Source: Actinomycetota bacterium
GTDB taxonomy: Bacteria > Actinomycetota > Acidimicrobiia > IMCC26256 > BP-133
Reading direction: 5' to 3'
DNA length: 6,111 nt
Assembly: GCA_030838815.1 (NCBI GenBank)
Contig: JAUZEX010000556.1
Span: 1-6,111, forward strand
The position numbers were made by a program, and so were the translations under genes. The notes beneath the pieces are model-generated. The model did not search any database. It worked only from the letters and a program-made list of their open reading frames with translations, and had not been told where the DNA came from. Of the stretch, positions 1-4,112 are shown piece by piece; the stretch's first letter is position 1, and each line of letters opens with the position of its first letter.

Positions 1-1200
1 CACATCATCGCCCCCGCGGTGCACAAGACCGTGGCCCAGGTCGCCCGGCTCTTCACCGAGGTGGCCGGGCATGCCCTGCCCGACGATCGCACCGCCCTGT
101 GCGCCTTTGCCCGGGAACGGCTGCGGAGCAAGTTCCTGGCCGCCGACATGGGCATCACCGGGGTGAACTTCGCCGCCGTCGACACCGGCACGCTCGTCCT
201 CGTGACCAACGAGGGGAACGGCCGCATGTGCACATCGCTCCCCCGGGTGCACGTGGCCGTGATGCCGGTGGAGAAGGTCATCCCCCGCTTCGAGGACCTC
301 GGCGTCCTGGTGCCGCTGCTGACCCGCAGCGCCACCGGCCAGCGCCTGTCCACCTACGTGTCGATGATGACCGGCCCCCGCCGCCCCGGGGAGGTCGACG
401 GCCCCGAGCGGATGCATGTGATCTTCCTCGACCACAACCGGCGGTCGCTGCTCGGCACGCCCTACCAGGAGATGCTGGCCTGCGTCCGGTGCGGGGCCTG
501 CCTCAACGTCTGCCCCGTCTACCGCCGGATCGGCGGCCACGCCTACGACGCCGTCTACAGCGGCCCCATGGGCGCCGTGCTCACGCCGCTGCTGTCGGGT
601 GGCACCGAGGGCCGCGACCTCCCCGACGCCTCCTCCCTGTGCGGCGCCTGCACGGAGGCCTGCCCCGTCGGGATCCCCCTCGCCGACCTCCTGGTCCGCC
701 TCCGCGCCGACCTCCGCACCCCCGGCCCCGCCGTCCCCCCGGCCAAGCCCTGGCCGTCCCGAGGCACCCTCGCCGCCGGCCCCGGCCCCGGCCCCGGCCC
801 CGGCCCCGGCCCCGGCGCCGGCGACCGAGACCGCCCCGGCCCGGTCGGCCCCGGTACGCCGGACGGCGCCGGGCGAGAAGTCCCTGAGCGCTCCGGCCCG
901 GACCCCGCCCGCGAGCCCGTCGGCGTTGCCGGCGATGCGCCCGGCCGGCCGCAGGACACGCCGCCCGGCCTCCGTACCGGCCGCCGAGTGGCCTTCGGCG
1001 CCTGGGCCCGCCTGTGGGCCTCCCCCACCGGCTACCGCCTGAGCGCCGCCGCCGCCCGCCGCCTGAGCCGGGTCGCCCCGCCGGCCCTCGTCCGCCGGGC
1101 CCCGCTCGTCAAGGGCTGGGGGGAGGGCCGCGACATCCCCCTCCCGGCCGCTCGGTCCTTCCGCCAGCGCCTCGCTCACCGCGAGGAGGAAGGCTGGTGA
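1..1200 (+). CDS. lutB: LutB-type lactate oxidation iron-sulfur protein, 5' partial
   Basis: The frame is open from base 1, so the true start lies left of the window; 399 residues are visible. LutB is the ferredoxin-like subunit of the cytoplasmic LutABC system that oxidises L-lactate to pyruvate. Numbering from base 1, the LUD domain covers about 1-150, with the family stretch ADMGITGVNFAAVDTGTLVL and then NEGNGRMC. The first cysteine motif, CVRCGACLNVCP, puts Cys at 161, 164, 167 and 171. The second, CGACTEACP, puts Cys at 214, 217 and 221. A helical C-terminal domain (DUF3390-like) runs from about 328 and contains the typical end pattern GWGEGRDIPLPAARSFRQRL. Between the ferredoxin part and that domain is an odd Pro/Gly/Arg-rich linker of about 85 residues (about 242-328), including a (GP)6 run. 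lutC follows; lutA may lie upstream, outside the window. The family assignment is firm, and the exact linker borders are estimates. Confidence 0.95.
   Translation, partial: HIIAPAVHKTVAQVARLFTEVAGHALPDDRTALCAFARERLRSKFLAADMGITGVNFAAVDTGTLVLVTNEGNGRMCTSLPRVHVAVMPVEKVIPRFEDLGVLVPLLTRSATGQRLSTYVSMMTGPRRPGEVDGPERMHVIFLDHNRRSLLGTPYQEMLACVRCGACLNVCPVYRRIGGHAYDAVYSGPMGAVLTPLLSGGTEGRDLPDASSLCGACTEACPVGIPLADLLVRLRADLRTPGPAVPPAKPWPSRGTLAAGPGPGPGPGPGPGAGDRDRPGPVGPGTPDGAGREVPERSGPDPAREPVGVAGDAPGRPQDTPPGLRTGRRVAFGAWARLWASPTGYRLSAAAARRLSRVAPPALVRRAPLVKGWGEGRDIPLPAARSFRQRLAHREEEGW
778..813 (+). repeat. GGCCCC hexanucleotide microsatellite inside lutB
   Basis: Six perfect head-to-tail GGCCCC units are followed by a partial GGC and a degenerate GGCGCC. 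In the lutB frame each unit encodes Gly-Pro, giving a (GP)6 run at about residues 260-271. A six-base unit changes length without shifting the frame, so slippage would lengthen or shorten the linker rather than switch the gene off. The repeat lies between the ferredoxin domain and the C-terminal domain. Confidence 0.95.
1183..1193 (+). promoter_or_regulatory. Strong Shine-Dalgarno ahead of the ATG at 1200
   Basis: The sequence GAGGAGGAAGG lies inside the last codons of lutB. Its AGGAGG core (1184-1189) is ten bases upstream of an ATG at 1200 that overlaps the lutB stop as TGATG. This is the best ribosome binding site in the window, yet the ATG it serves opens only a 50-codon ORF rather than lutC. 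It may be the original lutC start signal. Confidence 0.6.
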
Positions 1201-1352
1201 TGGCCGCGCCGCCCCGTTCTGGCGTTCCTTTGCCGGAATACAGCGGAAAACGAACGCCGGTTCAAGGCCGGTCGGCCGCCGCCCCGTTCTGGCGTTCGGT
1301 TACCGGAATACAGCGGAAAACGAACGCCGGTTGGCGGGGGGCCCGGCGATGA
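1200..1352 (+). CDS. 50-codon bridging ORF between lutB and lutC (leader or relic)
   Basis: The ATG overlaps the lutB stop (TGATG) and has a strong Shine-Dalgarno at 1183-1193. The ORF ends in TGA at 1350-1352, overlapping the lutC ATG at 1349 as ATGA. The product begins MAAPPRSGVPLPEYSGKR and is basic, with no recognised domain. Almost all of it is encoded by the two 70-bp-period repeats, which are read in different frames because 70 is not a multiple of three. The peptide itself is therefore unlikely to be selected. It may act as a relay that carries ribosomes from lutB to lutC, or it may be the broken 5' end of an older lutC. Translation is plausible from the signals, but a function for the peptide is not supported. 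Confidence 0.35.
   Translation: MAAPPRSGVPLPEYSGKRTPVQGRSAAAPFWRSVTGIQRKTNAGWRGARR
1207..1262 (+). repeat. 56-bp hairpin repeat, copy 1
   Basis: This copy matches 1277-1332 at 53 of 56 positions; the differences are at 1228, 1229 and 1232. A 12-base flank (CGCCGCCCCGTT) precedes an imperfect inverted repeat. Bases 1219-1235 pair with 1244-1260 around the 8-base loop GAATACAG, with mismatches at 1228/1251 and 1232/1247 and a T-G wobble at 1220/1259. The unit has more A/T than the coding sequence around it. It could be a REP- or MITE-like extragenic palindrome, but no family is recognised. Confidence 0.9.
1277..1332 (+). repeat. 56-bp hairpin repeat, copy 2
   Basis: This is the second copy, 70 bp downstream of the first and separated from it by a 14-base spacer (1263-1276). 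Bases 1289-1305 pair with 1314-1330 around the same GAATACAG loop, with mismatches at 1299/1320 and 1302/1317. All three differences between the copies lie in the left arm; loop, right arm and flanks are identical. It ends 16 bases before the lutC ATG at 1349. Confidence 0.9.
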
Positions 1353-1906
1353 CGACCGATCTCGTCGAGCGGTTTGCCGAGGCCCTCGGGGTGGTCGGCG
1401 GTAGGGCGCACGGGCCGGTGCCGGTCGACGAGGCGCTCGATCTGCTCCTGGGGTTGTGCCGGGAGCGGGCGGGGGGAGCGGCGGTCGCCGTGTCGACCGG
1501 GGATCCGGTCATGGCGAAACTGGGGGTGGCGGAGCGGCTGGCCGAGGCGGGGCTGGAGGTCCTCACGCCGGATGACGTGTTCTGGCGGGAGCGGCTGGCG
1601 GAGGCGGGGGTGGGCGTGACGGGGGCCGTGGCCGGCGTCGCGGCCAGCGGATCCGTGGGCATCGCCTGCGGGCCGGGGGCGCCCAGATCGACGAGCCTCG
1701 TGCCGCCCGCACACATCTGCGTCGTCTTCCAGGGCACCATGGTGGATGACCTGGCCGAGGGGCTCCGTCGGGGCCCGGAACTGCCGTCCAACCTCGTCTG
1801 GGTCAGCGGTCCGTCCCGGTCCGCCGACCTGGAGCTCGTCCTCACCGTCGGTGTCCACGGGCCCGGATCGGTCGACGTGATCGTCGTCCAGGACAACGGT
1901 TCGTAA
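1349..1906 (+). CDS. lutC: LutC-type lactate utilisation protein (LUD domain)
   Basis: LutC is the third component of the LutABC lactate oxidation system and is a LUD-domain (DUF162) protein of unknown exact chemistry acting in the cytoplasm. The 185-residue product shows the family core: GSVGIACGPGAPRSTSLVPP, then HICVVF, and near the C-terminus SGPSRSADLELVLTVGVHGP. The ATG at 1349 is preferred over an in-frame TTG at 1331 because the TTG lies across the repeat end; a GGGGGG run at 1336-1341 sits seven bases before the ATG. The start overlaps the stop of a 50-codon ORF as ATGA, which favours coupled translation. Known LutC proteins are about 230-240 residues and usually begin with a helical segment before the part seen here, so this one appears to lack about 30-50 N-terminal residues. 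The family call is firm; whether the short protein works is uncertain. Confidence 0.92.
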   Translation: MTTDLVERFAEALGVVGGRAHGPVPVDEALDLLLGLCRERAGGAAVAVSTGDPVMAKLGVAERLAEAGLEVLTPDDVFWRERLAEAGVGVTGAVAGVAASGSVGIACGPGAPRSTSLVPPAHICVVFQGTMVDDLAEGLRRGPELPSNLVWVSGPSRSADLELVLTVGVHGPGSVDVIVVQDNGS

Positions 1907-1950
1907 CGGGAAGGCGACGGCAAGCGGTGCAGACGGCGCAGACCTCACCT

Positions 1951-1984
1951 TTGTCGACAAATTCCGACATTTCGCGTCATGACG
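1951..1984 (+). promoter_or_regulatory. Two perfect 10-bp palindromes, possible operator
   Basis: TTGTCGACAA (1951-1960) and CGTCATGACG (1975-1984) are each perfect palindromes, with centres 24 bp apart. They lie in an AT-richer patch between lutC and the metalloprotease, 27 bases or more upstream of its preferred ATG. The two sequences differ from each other, so they need not bind the same protein. No known operator consensus is recognised. Confidence 0.35.
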
Positions 1985-1998
1985 GGACGTTCCGGTCG

Positions 1999-2004
1999 TT
2001 AGCT
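1999..2004 (+). promoter_or_regulatory. Possible -10 box of a leaderless metalloprotease transcript
   Basis: TTAGCT lies six bases before the ATG at 2011, and no Shine-Dalgarno precedes that ATG. The spacing resembles that of TACGCT before the FIST gene's GTG. A -35 box at the usual distance would overlap the palindrome at 1975-1984. No clear -35 match is seen, so this is weak. Confidence 0.25.
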
Positions 2005-2010
2005 CATCGT

Positions 2011-2835
2011 ATGGATCCCTCTCGACGTCGATCGGCCGCCCGGAAGTGGGTCGTCGCGTTCCTGGTCCTGGCCGGTCTGGCCCTCCCCGTATCGGCCGCC
2101 AGCGCCGGCACGATCCCCGACACCAAGCTGGGCTGGAGCAGCTGCCTGTGGCCGGCCGGAAAGACGATCACGGTCGCAGTCGACCCGGCCTTCGCCCTGC
2201 CCGGCGGGGCATCAGACCGGCTCAACGAGGCGATCGTCCGCTGGGACGGGGTGCTGCGCACCTCCCGCCGCGGCGGTGACGTCGTCCGCGTCGGCGACGG
2301 CGCAGCCGACATCGTCGTCCAGTACCGGGCGCTGGAGGGCACCGACACCAGCGAGGTGCTCGGCGAGACGTACCTGGAGCGGGCGGGGGACCCCGGCTTC
2401 ACCACCAACATCGGCGTCTGTCCCGACCGCCGGCCGGCCGCCTTCGGCATGCAGGCCGTCCAGATCCGGATCGCCCCCCGCAACGACTGGTTCACCGGCG
2501 ACGACAACTCCACCACCAACTGGCAGAACTGCGGCGGGAGCACCTTCCGGGCGTTCAACCCCGGCCTGTGCACCCCCACCGTCGACTTCGGCTCGACGAT
2601 GACCCACGAGCTGGGTCATGCCCTCGTCTTCTACCACCCCCAGACGCTGGACCAGATCGACAACATCCCGGTCAACCGAACCGACTCCGCCTCGGCCCAG
2701 GCCAAATGTGTGGAGGCCAGCGGCGAGTTCCCCCCGCAGGCGACGATGTGTTCCGGGCAGGGCCAGTGGCGGGCCGAGCAGCGCACACTCGAGACCTGGG
2801 ATGTCGAGACCATGCACCGGGCTTACGACCAGTAG
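2011..2835 (+). CDS. Secreted matrixin-like zinc metalloprotease
   Basis: A 274-residue protein with a clear Sec signal peptide: a basic N-region (MDPSRRRSAARK), a hydrophobic core (VVAFLVLAGLALPV) and a likely cleavage near ASA at about residue 31. The mature part has the zinc-binding motif HELGHALVFYH, with His199, Glu200, His203 and His209 in metzincin spacing. Met246 in ATMCSG is a candidate Met-turn, and the C-terminal RTLETWDVETMHRAY resembles the last helix of matrixins. Six cysteines in the mature part fit disulfides outside the cell. The glycine usual between the second and third zinc histidines is Val206. An in-frame GTG at 1927 would add 28 residues before the signal peptide and is less likely. 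A secreted peptidase is inferred; the substrate is unknown. It is separated from lutC by about 100 bases with its own regulatory-looking sequence. Confidence 0.82.
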   Translation: MDPSRRRSAARKWVVAFLVLAGLALPVSAASAGTIPDTKLGWSSCLWPAGKTITVAVDPAFALPGGASDRLNEAIVRWDGVLRTSRRGGDVVRVGDGAADIVVQYRALEGTDTSEVLGETYLERAGDPGFTTNIGVCPDRRPAAFGMQAVQIRIAPRNDWFTGDDNSTTNWQNCGGSTFRAFNPGLCTPTVDFGSTMTHELGHALVFYHPQTLDQIDNIPVNRTDSASAQAKCVEASGEFPPQATMCSGQGQWRAEQRTLETWDVETMHRAYDQ

Positions 2836-2844
2836 TCCGGATCC

Positions 2845-2854
2845 CGGTACGCTG
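2845..2854 (+). promoter_or_regulatory. -10-like box for a leaderless FIST transcript
   Basis: CGGTACGCTG contains TACGCT (2848-2853), followed by seven bases and then the GTG at 2861. This is the spacing expected if transcription begins at the start codon itself. It matches the box before transketolase (CGGTAGGCTG, 4071-4080) at nine of ten bases. A weak -35 (TTACGA, 2823-2828) would lie across the end of the protease gene. Confidence 0.45.
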
Positions 2855-2860
2855 CGCGCC

Positions 2861-4000
2861 GTGAGCGAGTACGCCCAGGGGCTGTCGGAGCACCCCATCC
2901 CCAGCCAGGCCGTCGGGGAGGCCGTCGGGCAGGTGCTCGACGGGCTCGGCGACGAACGGCCCGACCTGGTGATGCTGTTCACCTCGCCCCACCACATCGG
3001 AGCCATGGAGGACATCGTCTCCTCCGTCCGGGGCCTCCTCGACCCCACGGTGCTGCTCGGCGGCTCCGCCGGGGCGGTCATCGGCGGCGGCCGCGAAGTG
3101 GAGGACTCCCCCGCCCTGTCCCTCTTCGCCGCCCGGCTGCCGACCACGTTGCTGACGCCCGTCCGCCTGGAGGTCGTGCCGACGCCGGACGGGCCGTCGC
3201 TCGTCGGGTGGCCCGACCACCCCGACGGCACGATGCTGCTGTTGGCCGACCCGTTCACCTTCCCGGCCGACGCCTTCCTCGACCGCGTAAACGAGGACCT
3301 CCCGAAGCTCCAGATCATCGGCGGGATGGCCTCGGCGGCCATGCAGCCCGGCGGCAACCGGCTGGTGCTCGACGAACAGATCACCGACTCCGGCGCCGTC
3401 GGCGTCGTGCTCAGCGGTGGCGTCGAGATCCGGACCGTGGTCTCTCAGGGGTGCCGGCCGGTGGGCAAGCCCTACGTGGTCACGCGGTCGGACCGGAACT
3501 TCATCCTCGAGCTGGGCGGGAAGTCCGCCCTCCAGCGGCTCCAGGAGACCGCCACCGCCGCCAACGACGAGGAGCGGGAGCTGATGCGGCAGGGCCTGCA
3601 GATCGGCTGCGTCGTGGACGAGACCCGGCTCGAGTTCACCCGGGGCGACTTCCTGGTGCGGGGTGTCGTCGGCGCCGACCAGCGCAGCGGTGCCATCGCG
3701 GTGGGCGACAACGTCCCGGTCGGGCGGACGGTGCAGTTCCAGGTCCGCGACGCCGGCTCCGCCGACGAGGATCTGCGCGACCTCCTCACCTCGGCCGAGG
3801 CCGACGCCGCCATCCTCTTCACCTGCAACGGCCGGGGCCAGCGGCTCTTCGGCGAGGCGGACCACGACGCCGGCGTCGTCGACCAGCTCCTCGGCCCTCT
3901 CCCCCTGGCGGGGTGCTTCTGCGCCGGTGAACTCGGCCCGGTCGGCACCCGCAACTTCCTCCACGGCTTCACGGCCAGCCTCGCTCTCTTCACCTCCTAA
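2861..4000 (+). CDS. FIST-domain signal-transduction protein (FIST_N plus FIST_C)
   Basis: A 379-residue protein made only of the two FIST modules, a sensory domain proposed to bind small ligands such as amino acids; no kinase, cyclase or membrane segment is attached. FIST_N covers about residues 25-210, with LVMLFTSPHH, VLLGGSAGAVIGGG and IIGGMASAAM. FIST_C follows and ends with the strongly conserved FTCNGRGQRLFG (Cys322) and AGCFCAGELGPVGTRNFLHG (Cys352, Cys354), then FTASLALF. The frame stays open upstream into the protease gene, but homology begins after the GTG at 2861, which is chosen because it follows the protease stop by 25 bases and sits seven bases after a -10-like TACGCT. There is no clear Shine-Dalgarno, consistent with a leaderless message. 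The output partner is not encoded here, so it probably acts with another protein. Confidence 0.9.
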   Translation: MSEYAQGLSEHPIPSQAVGEAVGQVLDGLGDERPDLVMLFTSPHHIGAMEDIVSSVRGLLDPTVLLGGSAGAVIGGGREVEDSPALSLFAARLPTTLLTPVRLEVVPTPDGPSLVGWPDHPDGTMLLLADPFTFPADAFLDRVNEDLPKLQIIGGMASAAMQPGGNRLVLDEQITDSGAVGVVLSGGVEIRTVVSQGCRPVGKPYVVTRSDRNFILELGGKSALQRLQETATAANDEERELMRQGLQIGCVVDETRLEFTRGDFLVRGVVGADQRSGAIAVGDNVPVGRTVQFQVRDAGSADEDLRDLLTSAEADAAILFTCNGRGQRLFGEADHDAGVVDQLLGPLPLAGCFCAGELGPVGTRNFLHGFTASLALFTS

Positions 4001-4020
4001 ACACCTCCCGTGGGGAGTGT
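4001..4020 (+). terminator. Hairpin directly after the FIST stop, possible terminator
   Basis: ACAC-C-TCCC (4001-4009) pairs with GGGAGTGT (4013-4020) with one bulged C at 4005 and a GTG loop. It starts on the first base after the TAA. There is no T-run after it, so it would be a weak or tail-less terminator, or simply a 3'-end stabiliser. Confidence 0.4.
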
Positions 4021-4070
4021 GTGACCCCGGGGCAGCGGGTAGCCACGGGACAAGGGCGAGAAACGACCGC

Positions 4071-4080
4071 CGGTAGGCTG
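4071..4080 (+). promoter_or_regulatory. -10-like box upstream of transketolase
   Basis: CGGTAGGCTG contains TAGGCT (4074-4079), a typical actinobacterial -10, placing the transcript start near 4086 and leaving a leader of about 27 bases. No convincing -35 is seen at 17-19 bases. The box nearly repeats the one ahead of the FIST gene. Confidence 0.5.
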
Positions 4081-4097
4081 GCAGGTCGAACCAGACG

Positions 4098-4103
4098 AAG
4101 GGA
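4098..4103 (+). promoter_or_regulatory. Ribosome binding site of transketolase
   Basis: AAGGGA lies nine bases before the ATG at 4113. It supports that start over later in-frame codons. Confidence 0.65.
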
Positions 4104-4112
4104 ACGCCGCTC

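Noticed and set aside
1207..1332. CRISPR array or integron attC sites
   Set aside because: There are only two copies with a 14-base spacer, too few and too close for CRISPR. The paired RYYYAAC and GTTRRRY core sites needed for attC are absent.
1262..1960. Minus-strand frames over lutC
   Set aside because: They are Arg/Pro-rich shadows opposite a clear LUD-domain protein and have no motif of their own.
1927..2010. GTG start at 1927 for the metalloprotease
   Set aside because: It would put 28 extra residues before a normal signal peptide that begins cleanly at the ATG at 2011.
2618..2860. Upstream extension of the FIST frame into the protease gene
   Set aside because: The extra residues are Ser/Arg/Pro-rich shadow sequence, and FIST homology begins only after the GTG at 2861.
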